Positions 27,848 through 35,937 of a stretch of DNA of 64,000 bases are shown here, piece by piece; the first letter of the stretch is position 1; the number at the start of each line of letters is the position of its first letter. The notes under the pieces are model-generated. The model saw only the letters and a list, made by a program, of their open reading frames with translations. It ran no database searches and was not told the DNA's origin. The translations under genes and the position numbers were made by a program. Source of the stretch: Hyphomicrobium sp. CS1BSMeth3 (lineage in GTDB: Bacteria > Pseudomonadota > Alphaproteobacteria > Rhizobiales > Hyphomicrobiaceae); contig NZ_FPEI01000006.1 of the NCBI RefSeq assembly GCF_900117415.1, positions 1,984,001-2,048,000 of the forward strand, read 5' to 3'.

Positions 27848-28599
27848 ACTGCCGCCTCCTCGTGGCTCGTGCCGAGGTAAGCCTCGATCACCGCGGGATT
27901 GGTGCGGATCTGGTCGGGCGTGCCCTCGGCGAGCAGGCGTCCGTAGCAGAGGACGGAGATCTTCGGCGCAATCTTGAAGACGATGTCCATGTCGTGCTCG
28001 ATGAAGATCAGCGTGAGCTTCTCGCACTCCCAGAGTTCATGCACGCGCTCGATCATGCGCCAGCGCTCGTCGGGCCCCATGCCGGCCGTCGGCTCGTCGA
28101 GCAGGAGGACTTTGGGGTCGAGCACGAGCGCGAGCGCGATGTCGAGGAGTTTCTGATCGCCGTGCGAGAGATTGGCCGAGGTCACACCGAGCTTCTCGGT
28201 GAGGCCCAGCATGTCGGCGACCTCAAGCATACGATCACGCATCTCGGGCAGCGGAAAGCGATGGGTGATATTCTGGGCGCGGCGGCGATGGGCAGTAACG
28301 GCGCCGAGCAGGCTCTCCTCCACCGTGAGCGTCGGGAAGATGCGCGCGACCTGGAAGGCGCGGCCGATACCGGCATCGATGATCTGCGCCCGCGAGCGGC
28401 CGACGAGGTTCGTGCCGTTGAAGGTCACTGATCCCGCATCCGGCGTGAGGCCGCCGCTGATGAGATTGAAGAACGTGCTCTTTCCGGCGCCGTTCGGACC
28501 GATGATCGCCGTGAGCGAGCCCGTCGGGAAGTCGATGTTGACGTCGGAGATGGCAGCAACGCCGCCGAAGGATTTGAACAGACCTTTGACTTCGAGCAT
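27844..28599 (-). CDS. livG: Branched-chain/aromatic-type ABC transporter ATPase (LivG)
   Basis: The 251-residue ATPase has Walker A GPNGAGKSTFFNLISGG and, in place of the usual LSGGQ, the signature LSHGDQKLLDIALAL. The SHG form with HGDQ is common in LivG-like proteins of urea, amide and aromatic transporters. Walker B is VLLLDEPTAGMGPDE, followed by IFIEHDMD. It pairs with LivF and follows livM by 4 bp. Confidence 0.93.
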   Translation of the reverse strand: MLEVKGLFKSFGGVAAISDVNIDFPTGSLTAIIGPNGAGKSTFFNLISGGLTPDAGSVTFNGTNLVGRSRAQIIDAGIGRAFQVARIFPTLTVEESLLGAVTAHRRRAQNITHRFPLPEMRDRMLEVADMLGLTEKLGVTSANLSHGDQKLLDIALALVLDPKVLLLDEPTAGMGPDERWRMIERVHELWECEKLTLIFIEHDMDIVFKIAPKISVLCYGRLLAEGTPDQIRTNPAVIEAYLGTSHEEAAV

Positions 28600-28603
28600 G
28601 GCG

Positions 28604-29584
28604 TCAGCTCCCGCTCCTGCTGCTGGCCTCGCGGCGCAGGCGGAACCAATCCGCGACGAAGTCCGTCACGCCCTTGCGCAGCCCCAGCGCGAACAGAAGA
28701 ATGACGGCGCCGAGGAACAGGCCGTGATGCTCGGTGCCGCGCGTGATCACGTCATTCAGCAGCGACAAGATCAGCGCGCCGGCCGCCGGACCGACGAACG
28801 TCGAAAGTCCGCCGAGCATGATCATGAAGATGCCCTCGCCCGACATCGTCCAGTTCACGAACTCCGGGTAGGCGCCCGAGACGAAGAGCGCCATGACCAT
28901 GCCGCCGATCGCGCCGAACACGCCGGCAATCACGAAGGCCGTGAGCTTGGCACGGAAGACATTGATGCCGAGGAAGGTGGCGCGCTCGCTATTGTCGCGG
29001 ATCATGCGGAGCGTGTAGCCGAATGGCGACTCGACGATCTGGCGCAGGATCAGAAGACCTATGACCATGATCGTGACGGCGAAGGCGTAGCGGTGCGCTT
29101 CAATGGATAGATCGATACCCAGGAACGGCGGACGCGGGATGCCGCCCATGAGACCTTGATCGCCACCCGTCAGCGGAACCCACGCGATCACGGTGCTGTA
29201 GAGCAGCATCTGGAAGGCGAGCGTGATAAAGGAGAAGTAGATGTCCTTCAGCCGGATGCTGATGGCGCCGACGACGAGGCCGAGCAGGGCACTCGAGACG
29301 ACAGTGATGAGGAAGGCCATAGGGATCGAAACGCCGAGCCTCTGCATGGAAAGGCCGAAGGCGTAGGCGCCGAAGCCGAAGAACATGCCATGGCCGAACG
29401 AGACCATGCCCGTATAGCCGACGAGCAGATTGAGCGACGTCGCGAACAGCGCGAAGGCCGAGACGCGGATGATGAGATCGTTGACCATCTTGCTCGGCCA
29501 CACGTAGGGCAGCAGAAGCAGGATGATCAGAGCGACGGCCGCGATCGCGACATCGCGGACGAGATTGGGACGCGTAGCCATCAT
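28604..29584 (-). CDS. livM: Branched-chain/aromatic-type ABC transporter permease (LivM)
   Basis: This 326-residue permease has eight to nine TM segments with LNLLVGYTGMVSFGHGMFFG, the LivM hallmark, and the coupling-loop region RMIRDNSERATFLGINVFRAK. It forms the membrane channel with LivH, from whose gene it is 4 bp away. Confidence 0.93.
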   Translation of the reverse strand: MMATRPNLVRDVAIAAVALIILLLLPYVWPSKMVNDLIIRVSAFALFATSLNLLVGYTGMVSFGHGMFFGFGAYAFGLSMQRLGVSIPMAFLITVVSSALLGLVVGAISIRLKDIYFSFITLAFQMLLYSTVIAWVPLTGGDQGLMGGIPRPPFLGIDLSIEAHRYAFAVTIMVIGLLILRQIVESPFGYTLRMIRDNSERATFLGINVFRAKLTAFVIAGVFGAIGGMVMALFVSGAYPEFVNWTMSGEGIFMIMLGGLSTFVGPAAGALILSLLNDVITRGTEHHGLFLGAVILLFALGLRKGVTDFVADWFRLRREASSRSGS

Positions 29585-29588
29585 GATC

Positions 29589-30488
29589 TCAACCCTCCTT
29601 GCCGAGCAGGCCGCTCGGCTTGAGGATGAGGATGATGGCCATCAGCAGGAACATCAGGCCCTCGACGAACAGGGGGAAGCCGATCGAGCCAAAGGAGCGC
29701 ACGAGGCCGATCATGATGGAGCCGAGCAGCGCGCCGGCGATGGAGCCCATGCCGCCGATGACGGTGACGATGAAGGACTCAATGAGGATCGAGAAGCCCA
29801 TGCCCGCCGTCAAGGATCGCACCGGTGCCGCAAGGCCGCCCGCAAGACCCGCGAGCATACCGCCGAGAACGAACACGCCGCTGTAGACGAGCCCAGTATT
29901 GATGCCCAGCGCCGACACCATGCTTGGATTGACTGCCGCGGCGCGCACAACCGTGCCGAACTTCGTGCGGGTGATGATCAGCCAGAGCACGAGCGAGAGG
30001 ATGAGCGTGACGATGATGAGGAAGAGATAGAAGACAGGCACGATGCCGCCGGCAATGAAGAGCGGCGGCTTCTGAAAGACGGTGGCCATGCCCATGGACT
30101 TGAATTCGGGCCCCCAGATGATCTTCACGGCATCGTCGAGAATCAGGATGAAGGCGTAGCAGACGAGGAGCTGCATGAGCACGTTCGAGCCGTACACCTT
30201 GCTCATGAAGAAGCGCTCGAACACCAGCGCGAACAGCCCGACGCCAGCCGCTGCGGCCAGAACTGCCAGGAAGTAGCTGTCGGTCAGCCCGTTGACGGTG
30301 AGCGCGAGGTACGCGCCGAGCATGTAGAACGAGCCGTGCGTGAAGTTGACGACCTTGAGCACGCCGAAGATGAGGGTGAGCCCGGCTGCCACGAGAAACA
30401 GCAGCATCCCGATGATGAGGCCGCTCGTCGTCTGGGTGACAAGGCAGGAGGCGGACGTCAGGCAATCCGTGAGGGCGGCGAGATTCAA
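29589..30488 (-). CDS. livH: Branched-chain/aromatic-type ABC transporter permease (LivH)
   Basis: This 299-residue permease contains GLTLIFGVLKVVNFTHGSFY, the LivH signature, and AGLAGGLAAPVRSLTAGMG. The start is a TTG codon at 30486-30488 with GAGGTGA three bases upstream; the next ATG would cut into the first TM segment. Between it and the binding-protein gene lies a strong hairpin. The substrate class follows the binding protein. Confidence 0.9.
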   Translation of the reverse strand: MNLAALTDCLTSASCLVTQTTSGLIIGMLLFLVAAGLTLIFGVLKVVNFTHGSFYMLGAYLALTVNGLTDSYFLAVLAAAAGVGLFALVFERFFMSKVYGSNVLMQLLVCYAFILILDDAVKIIWGPEFKSMGMATVFQKPPLFIAGGIVPVFYLFLIIVTLILSLVLWLIITRTKFGTVVRAAAVNPSMVSALGINTGLVYSGVFVLGGMLAGLAGGLAAPVRSLTAGMGFSILIESFIVTVIGGMGSIAGALLGSIMIGLVRSFGSIGFPLFVEGLMFLLMAIILILKPSGLLGKEG

Positions 30489-30523
30489 GCGTCACCTCGG
30501 ATGGTGGACTGATCTAAATCGCT

Positions 30524-30555
30524 CGCAGGGCCAAGGTGATTGCCTCGGCCCTGCG
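30524..30555 (-). terminator. Hairpin between Liv-type binding-protein and permease genes
   Basis: A stem of 13 pairs (CGCAGGGCC with GGCCCTGCG, extended by four pairs including one G-U) closes a 6-base loop. It sits 24 bp after the binding-protein stop and 35 bp before livH, in the same relative place as hairpins in four other transporter operons of this window. Confidence 0.68.
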
Positions 30556-30579
30556 AAGGTAACTCGGATCGAACGCAGC

Positions 30580-31839
30580 TCAGGTGTAGTTGTTGCGCTT
30601 CTTCCACTCGGCCTCGAGCTGGAGGATCGTATCCCAGGTCGCACCTTTGACCTCGGGAACATACGGCTCCTGCGGGATCGTCGTGCCCCAGCCGATGGCA
30701 TAGCCGATCACGGTCTGATCGTCGGCACGCATGGTGACGGTGCCGTCGGTGCCGAACGGGCAATCGATCTTCAGACCGCGCATGGCCTCGGCGATCTTCT
30801 TGCCATCTGCGGAGTTCGCCTTCTTCGCGGCTTCGGCAATGAAGTTGATGCCGACCCAGTTCTCCCACGACCAGTTCGTCGGATACTCCTTGAAGCGCGC
30901 GCGATAGGCGTCACCCCACTCGGCATTCGCCTTCGTGGCCGGGTACGTCTTGATGTACCGCGTGGCGGAGTGGATGCCCTTGGGAAGGTTTTTGACGGCC
31001 GTCAGGGCCGTGTAGTCCGCCATGTTGATCGCGAACACTTCCATCTGCGAGAAGAGCGCATAGATGTTCGCCTGATCGACCCACGAGGTCAGGTCGCCGC
31101 CCCAGAGCGCCGAGTAGAGCGCCTGCGGCTTGCTCTGAAGCACGCGGGTGATGACCTCGGTATAGTCCGGCTGGAAGAGCTTGGGCCAGGCTTCGGTCGT
31201 CACCTCGGCCTGCGGATAGAAGTGCTTGAGGTACTCGACGAAGAGCTGCGTGTTGTCGCGACCGTAGGCATAGTCCGGCGAGCACGTGCCCCAGCGATTG
31301 AGCTTCTTGGCCTTGGCGATCTCGGCCGCATAAGCGCCGCTCGCGACGGCATCGTGGATGCCCTGACGGCACGAGCGGAACGCGAGCGGAATGCGGATCT
31401 TCGGATCGGCCGTGAGCGAGGACGTCTCCGAGTTGGTGTGCATCACGAGCACGCCGAGGTCCTTCGCCACTTCCTGCACGGCGAACGAGCCGGATGACGC
31501 CTCGGCATCGAGCAAGATCTCGCAGCCATCGCTGTTCACGAGCTCGCGGGATACGCGCGCGGCTTCCTGCGGCTGGCCCTTCGAGTCGCGAATGACCATC
31601 TCGATCTGACGACCGGCGAGACCTCCCGCCGCGTTGATCTTCTCGACTTCCATCTGCACGGCATTGCGCGACGACGTGCCGAGCTGCGCAACGCGGCCCG
31701 AGAGGATCGTCGGCATACCAATGCGGACGACCTTGCTCTGTGCCGCGACGATATTGGGCGCGAAAATTGTTGCTGCAGCTCCGGCTGCCGCGCCCTTCAG
31801 GACGGTGCGGCGGTCGAGATCGACACGCTTGCGGGCCAT
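30580..31839 (-). CDS. ABC transporter substrate-binding protein, Liv/HAAT family
   Basis: This 419-residue periplasmic binding protein is of the branched-chain/aromatic/amide type. The start at 31839 follows AGGAGG. The N-terminus has a twin-arginine-like signal (DRRTVLKGAAAG) and a probable cleavage after IVAAQS. VVRIGMPTILSGRVAQLGTS and INAAGGLAGRQIEMVIRDSKG are typical family openings. It is not UrtA-like despite the nearby urease operon. It heads the operon that continues livH-livM-livG-livF, MmgE/PrpD, CoA ligase and DsbA-like gene, so the ligand is probably a carboxylic acid that is then activated with CoA. Confidence 0.9.
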   Translation of the reverse strand: MARKRVDLDRRTVLKGAAAGAAATIFAPNIVAAQSKVVRIGMPTILSGRVAQLGTSSRNAVQMEVEKINAAGGLAGRQIEMVIRDSKGQPQEAARVSRELVNSDGCEILLDAEASSGSFAVQEVAKDLGVLVMHTNSETSSLTADPKIRIPLAFRSCRQGIHDAVASGAYAAEIAKAKKLNRWGTCSPDYAYGRDNTQLFVEYLKHFYPQAEVTTEAWPKLFQPDYTEVITRVLQSKPQALYSALWGGDLTSWVDQANIYALFSQMEVFAINMADYTALTAVKNLPKGIHSATRYIKTYPATKANAEWGDAYRARFKEYPTNWSWENWVGINFIAEAAKKANSADGKKIAEAMRGLKIDCPFGTDGTVTMRADDQTVIGYAIGWGTTIPQEPYVPEVKGATWDTILQLEAEWKKRNNYT

Positions 31840-31947
31840 GGGTGTTCCTCCTGCATAATTTGTCAAACCGCTTGACCGGACGGGACGGTCTTGTTGTTGG
31901 CCTGAGTGTGCTTCAGGCGGCAGATAAACGTCAAGATGATTCCCGAG

Positions 31948-33036
31948 TCACGATTCATCTTCCATTGTCGCGCGACGCTCGGCCTCGTAGACGCACTGGG
32001 CCGTGGCAACCGGCCGCGCGCTCCCGTTCGCGGCACGGACTTCTACGCTCACATGGATGGCGCCTCCGCTCCCCTGCGCCCGCGCTATGGCCGTGAGATC
32101 CTCGTCACCGGCGGCATTCGGAAAGGCCGTCGACAGGCTCAGAAGACGCGGTGGGGTTGCGGAAATTTCGGAGGCCGCGGCCGTCGCGGCAGCCTCGATG
32201 AGCTTCAACAGAATGCCCCGGCGGATGGCACCGTCCGCACCAAGGCACGCGTCCGTCACCTCGAGATCGATGCGCGTCTCGCCCGGCTCTGCCGGCTCGA
32301 GCCGGAAATGGGCGGCGTCGCCGATGACGGCGCTCTCCGCAGATGGTGTGCTGCGGCGGGCGCGGCGCGGACGGTCCGTCGTCCCGCCGTACACCATGCC
32401 GCCGGTCATCAGCTTCATGTAGGCGCGGTCGACCCACGCGGGCAGGCGGCGCGAGCGGCCATCGCGGAACAGATAGCGGTAGCTGAGATAGTTGCGCGCC
32501 GCGAGCATGGTGTAGATGATCACTTCGAGCTCGCGCCGCTCGAAGCCGGGCAGCTCCCCCTTGGCGTGGCTGCGCGAGAGCGCGCGCATGTAGCCCTCGG
32601 CCATGTTCCGCATGTGATCGTGATAGGCCTTCGGCGCGAAAGTCTCGGCCTCATTCAAGATGCGGTAGAAGGCGGGCCGCTCCGCGAGAAAATCAAAGAA
32701 GGCGCGAAAACCGATCTCCTCCCGCGCGAAGCTCCCTTCCTCCTGCGCTGTACGCGCACGGATGAAGCCGAGGAGCTCGGTGCCGAGCTCGGGCAAGAGG
32801 TGGTCGAACAGGTCCTGCTGCGAGGCGAAATAGTTGTAGAACGTGCCTTGCGCGATCTTGGCGCGGGCCGTGATCTTGGCGACCGAGGCGTTGGCGTAAC
32901 CCTCGGCCCCCACGACCTCCGCCGCGGCATCGATCAACTTGCGGCGCGTCTCTATTGCACGGTCGGCACGACGCCTGCGGCCGGGCGCTGCCTCGCCGTT
33001 CGCATCAGACCCCTCAGGCGTCTTCTTCTCGAGCAT
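31948..33036 (-). CDS. TetR-family regulator with C-terminal hotdog (PaaI-like) domain
   Basis: At 362 residues it is far longer than an ordinary TetR repressor (about 200). Residues 28-80 are the DNA-binding helix-turn-helix (KLIDAAAEVVGAEGYANASV, then KIAQGTFYNYFASQQDLF). Residues about 85-215 are the usual helical ligand/dimer domain. After a charged linker (DRPRRARRSTPSAES), residues about 235-355 read like a hotdog-fold thioesterase: RRGILLKLIEAAATAAASE, then LSLSTAFPNAAGDEDLTA and VEVRAANGSARPVATAQCVY. The usual HGG before the helix is RRG, so it may bind rather than cleave acyl-CoA. The gene is divergent from the E1 alpha operon and upstream of the Liv-type operon on the same strand, and probably controls both. 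Confidence 0.85.
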   Translation of the reverse strand: MLEKKTPEGSDANGEAAPGRRRRADRAIETRRKLIDAAAEVVGAEGYANASVAKITARAKIAQGTFYNYFASQQDLFDHLLPELGTELLGFIRARTAQEEGSFAREEIGFRAFFDFLAERPAFYRILNEAETFAPKAYHDHMRNMAEGYMRALSRSHAKGELPGFERRELEVIIYTMLAARNYLSYRYLFRDGRSRRLPAWVDRAYMKLMTGGMVYGGTTDRPRRARRSTPSAESAVIGDAAHFRLEPAEPGETRIDLEVTDACLGADGAIRRGILLKLIEAAATAAASEISATPPRLLSLSTAFPNAAGDEDLTAIARAQGSGGAIHVSVEVRAANGSARPVATAQCVYEAERRATMEDES

Positions 33037-33093
33037 CGCCGACCTCGTTGCCTCGAAGACTAGCGCGCCAGCGCGTCGCCCGTCAACAAATAC

Positions 33094-33112
33094 GAATCAT
33101 GGCTCATCATTC
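33094..33112. promoter_or_regulatory. Candidate operator palindrome for the TetR-hotdog regulator
   Basis: A 19-bp near-perfect palindrome, GAATCATGGCTCATCATTC (7 of 8 arm positions symmetrical around a 3-bp centre), lies in the 151-bp gap between the divergent regulator and E1 alpha genes. It is 57 bp from the regulator start codon and ends 7 bp before the predicted -35 box of the E1 alpha promoter. Size and place fit a TetR dimer site. Confidence 0.5.
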
Positions 33113-33119
33113 ATTCTTC

Positions 33120-33149
33120 TTGACACCACGAACCTTCCCTGCCGAGAAT
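33120..33149 (+). promoter_or_regulatory. Predicted promoter of the E1 alpha operon
   Basis: A perfect TTGACA -35 hexamer (33120-33125) and a GAGAAT -10-like hexamer (33144-33149) are 18 bases apart, with the E1 alpha start 38 bp downstream. The adjoining palindrome suggests repressor control. Confidence 0.5.
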
Positions 33150-33187
33150 AGCCGAGCTTTCGTCCCAAACGGCTGGAGGATCTCTGC

Positions 33188-34159
33188 TTGACCGCGGCGG
33201 ACAGCGTTGCACCCCTCGACCTGTTGCGGACGATGCGGCTGATCCGCGAGGCGGAGCTGCGCCTTGCCCAGCTCTTCGCGGATGGCGAGGTGCCGGGCTT
33301 CATTCATCTCTCCGTCGGCCAGGAAGGCGTGGCGGCCGGCGTCTGCGCGGCGCTCGGGCCCGCCGATACGCTTGCCTCCAACCATCGCGGCCACGGGCAC
33401 GCGCTGGCCAAGGGCCTCGACCTCGAACGCTTCTTCCTCGAGATCATGGGCAAGGCCGAGGGCATGTGCAAAGGCCGCGGCGGCTCCATGCATGTTGCCG
33501 ATGCGGCCGTCGGTATGCTGGGCGCGAATGGCATTGTCGGCGCCGGATTGCCGATCGCCGTCGGGAGTGCCCTTGCCCATCAGGTGAAAAAGAGCGGCGC
33601 CGTGGCGGCCGTCTTCTTCGGTGACGGTGCGCTTGCCGAGGGCGTTATGCACGAGAGCTTCAATCTCGCGTCCATCTGGCGCCTGCCGGTGCTGTTCGTG
33701 TGCGAGAACAATGGCTGGTCGGAGTTCTCTCCGACAGCGCGGCAACTTGCAGCAACACCGACTGCGCTGGCTGAAAGCCATAAGATCATCGCGCGCTCGA
33801 TTGATGGGAACGACGTCATTGCGGTGCATGATGCTGCGCGCGCGCTCGTCTCTGAGATCCGCAGCGCTGGAGGCCCGCGTTTCCTCGAATGCCGTACGAC
33901 GCGCGTACGCGGTCACTTCGAGGGCGATCCGCAGAAGTACCGCGATGCGGTCGATGCCGCGCGCAGCGAGGACGATCCGATCGGACGCCTCGAGCGGCGG
34001 CTTGCAGCAGATGGCGTGCCGGCAGCGGATATCAAGTCCGCGGAACGCGATGCTATTGCGCGCGTCGATGCTGCAGTGGCGCGCGCGCGAGCCGGCGCGG
34101 CCCCGACTTTCGACGCCGCACTCCGCGATGTGTATGCCAATACGGAAGCTCGGCCATGA
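33188..34159 (+). CDS. Thiamine-diphosphate dehydrogenase E1 component, alpha subunit
   Basis: The 323-residue alpha subunit is of an acetoin/2-oxoacid-dehydrogenase type E1. The TPP-binding signature begins GDGALAEGVMHESFNLAS and ends CENN, and GKGLDLERF-like and SMHVAD motifs are typical (CKGRGGSMHVAD). The start is a TTG codon with GGAGGA 7 bases upstream; no in-frame ATG gives a full N-terminus. It overlaps the beta-subunit gene by ATGA. Acetoin-dehydrogenase-like proteins are the closest style, but the accompanying beta-oxidation-type genes point to another substrate. Confidence 0.92.
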   Translation: MTAADSVAPLDLLRTMRLIREAELRLAQLFADGEVPGFIHLSVGQEGVAAGVCAALGPADTLASNHRGHGHALAKGLDLERFFLEIMGKAEGMCKGRGGSMHVADAAVGMLGANGIVGAGLPIAVGSALAHQVKKSGAVAAVFFGDGALAEGVMHESFNLASIWRLPVLFVCENNGWSEFSPTARQLAATPTALAESHKIIARSIDGNDVIAVHDAARALVSEIRSAGGPRFLECRTTRVRGHFEGDPQKYRDAVDAARSEDDPIGRLERRLAADGVPAADIKSAERDAIARVDAAVARARAGAAPTFDAALRDVYANTEARP

Positions 34160-35130
34160 GCGAAGTCCGCTTCGGCCAGGCCATCAACCGCGCGCTCGCC
34201 GATGCCATGGCGGCCGATGAGAGCGTCGTCCTCTTCGGCGAGGATGTCGCCGCGCCCGGCGGCCCCTTTGGCGTGACACGCGGCCTGCTCGATCGCTTCG
34301 GCGCCGAGCGCGTGCGCGATACGCCGATCTCGGAAGCGGCCATCGTCGGCGCGGCCGTCGGTGCAGCCATGAGCGGCCTGAAGCCCGTCGTCGAGATCAT
34401 GTTCATGGATTTCGTGACGCTCTCCATGGACGCGCTCGTCAATCAGGCGGCGAAGGCACGCTTCATGTTCGGCGGGCAGTATGCACTGCCGATGGTCGTG
34501 CGCCTGCCGCACGGCGGCGGCATCAATGCCGGCCCGCAGCACTCGCAGTGCCTTGAAGCCTGGCTCGCGCACGTACCAGGCCTCAAGGTGGTCTGCCCGG
34601 CGACGGTCGCCGATGCCTACGCGCTGACGCGCGCTGCGATCGCTGACCCGGATCCCGTCATCGTCGTCGAGAACAAGAGCCTCTATGCCGTGAAGGGCGA
34701 GCTGCCCGAGTCAATGCCGAATGTAACGATTGGCAAGGCGGACATTGCGCGCCCTGGCCGCGATGCGACGATCGTGACCTACGGCGCCATGCGCGATGTT
34801 TCTCTTGCGGCCGCCAGCGCGCTGGCAAAGGACGGCATCGAGGCTGAAGTCGTCGACCTGCGCTCGCTCCAGCCTTGGGACGAGACCGCCGTGCTCGCCT
34901 CGCTCGCGCGCACGCACCGCCTCGTGATCGCCCACGAGGCCGTCGAAGCTTTCGGCATCGGCGCCGAGATCGCCGCGCGCATGGCCGACATCGGCTTCGA
35001 CGAGTTAGACGGCCCGATCGTTCGCGTCGGCGCACCCTTCATGCCCGTCCCCTTCGCGAAAGAGCTCGAGGCGCGCTACCGCCCGGATGCCACGCGCATT
35101 GCCGATGCCGTGCGCCGGACGCTCGCATAA
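34156..35130 (+). CDS. Thiamine-diphosphate dehydrogenase E1 component, beta subunit
   Basis: This 324-residue transketolase-like beta subunit has LFGEDVAAPGGPFGVTRGL, DTPISEAAIVGAAVGAAMSG, EIMFMDFVTLSMDALVNQAA and RLPHGGGINAGPQHSQ, all hallmarks of AcoB/PdhB/BkdA2. It forms an alpha2-beta2 E1 with the gene before it. The ATG at 34156 is chosen because it overlaps the alpha stop and gives the family length, although the frame is open back to 33889. Confidence 0.93.
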   Translation: MSEVRFGQAINRALADAMAADESVVLFGEDVAAPGGPFGVTRGLLDRFGAERVRDTPISEAAIVGAAVGAAMSGLKPVVEIMFMDFVTLSMDALVNQAAKARFMFGGQYALPMVVRLPHGGGINAGPQHSQCLEAWLAHVPGLKVVCPATVADAYALTRAAIADPDPVIVVENKSLYAVKGELPESMPNVTIGKADIARPGRDATIVTYGAMRDVSLAAASALAKDGIEAEVVDLRSLQPWDETAVLASLARTHRLVIAHEAVEAFGIGAEIAARMADIGFDELDGPIVRVGAPFMPVPFAKELEARYRPDATRIADAVRRTLA

Positions 35131-35148
35131 CAGAACCGAGGAACGCCC

Positions 35149-35934
35149 ATGACCACCGATGTGATCCTCACCGAGATTGCGGACGGCATTGCCGTCGTCA
35201 CGATCAACCGACCGAAGACGCTCAACGCCCTCGACATCCCGACCCTGCTGGTGCTCGAAGCGGCATGGGCCAAAATCGAGGCCGATCCGGCGGTGCAGGT
35301 GATCATCATCACGGGTGCGGGCGATCGCGCTTTCGTCGCCGGCGGCGACATCGCCGATCTCAAGTCACGCGACGGCCTGCGCCACTATGAGGAATTCGGC
35401 GAGGTCGTGCATCGCGTCTTCCGCAAAATCGAGTTGTGCGACAAACCGACGATCGCGGCGGTCAACGGCTACGCACTCGGCGGCGGCACGGAGCTCATTC
35501 TCGCGACCGACATCCGCATTCTTGCGGATACGGCGCGGCTCGGCCTCCCCGAGATCACGCTCGGACTTTTTCCCGGTGCCGGCGGCACGCAGCGCATCAT
35601 CCGGCAGGTCCCGCTCTGCCGCGCCAAGGAGATCATGTTCACGGGCGAGCAGATCTCGGCGCAGGAAGCCGTCGCGATCGGCCTTGCCAACAAGGTCGTG
35701 CCGAAGGCGGACGTGATGGCGGCCGCGCGCGAGATGGCGGCGAAGATGGCCTCGAAGTCACCGCTCGTGCTGAAGCTCTTGAAGCGGACGCTCAACAGCG
35801 GCGGGGAGATGCCGCTCTCGGCGGCACTCGCGCACGAGCAGGCCATGATCGGCCTCGTGCTCGACACTGCGGACTCCAAGGAAGGCTGTGGTGCATTCCT
35901 CGAGAAGCGCGCACCGAAATTCACCGGCCGTTGA
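35149..35934 (+). CDS. Enoyl-CoA hydratase/isomerase (crotonase family)
   Basis: This 261-residue crotonase has FVAGGDIADL and GYALGGGTELILATDIRI forming the oxyanion hole and first catalytic Glu, and LPEITLGLFPGAGGTQRI containing the second Glu. Both Glu residues of a genuine hydratase are present. It lies between E1 beta (18 bp) and the E2-like gene (3 bp), an unusual place for a beta-oxidation enzyme, and implies that the E1/E2 product or substrate is processed as an enoyl- or hydroxyacyl-CoA. Confidence 0.92.
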   Translation: MTTDVILTEIADGIAVVTINRPKTLNALDIPTLLVLEAAWAKIEADPAVQVIIITGAGDRAFVAGGDIADLKSRDGLRHYEEFGEVVHRVFRKIELCDKPTIAAVNGYALGGGTELILATDIRILADTARLGLPEITLGLFPGAGGTQRIIRQVPLCRAKEIMFTGEQISAQEAVAIGLANKVVPKADVMAAAREMAAKMASKSPLVLKLLKRTLNSGGEMPLSAALAHEQAMIGLVLDTADSKEGCGAFLEKRAPKFTGR

Positions 35935-35937
35935 ACC

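Noticed and set aside
23477-31839. Urea ABC transporter (Urt) next to urease
   Set aside because: The binding protein lacks UrtA-like text and the operon carries a CoA ligase and MmgE/PrpD, so a urea importer is unlikely.
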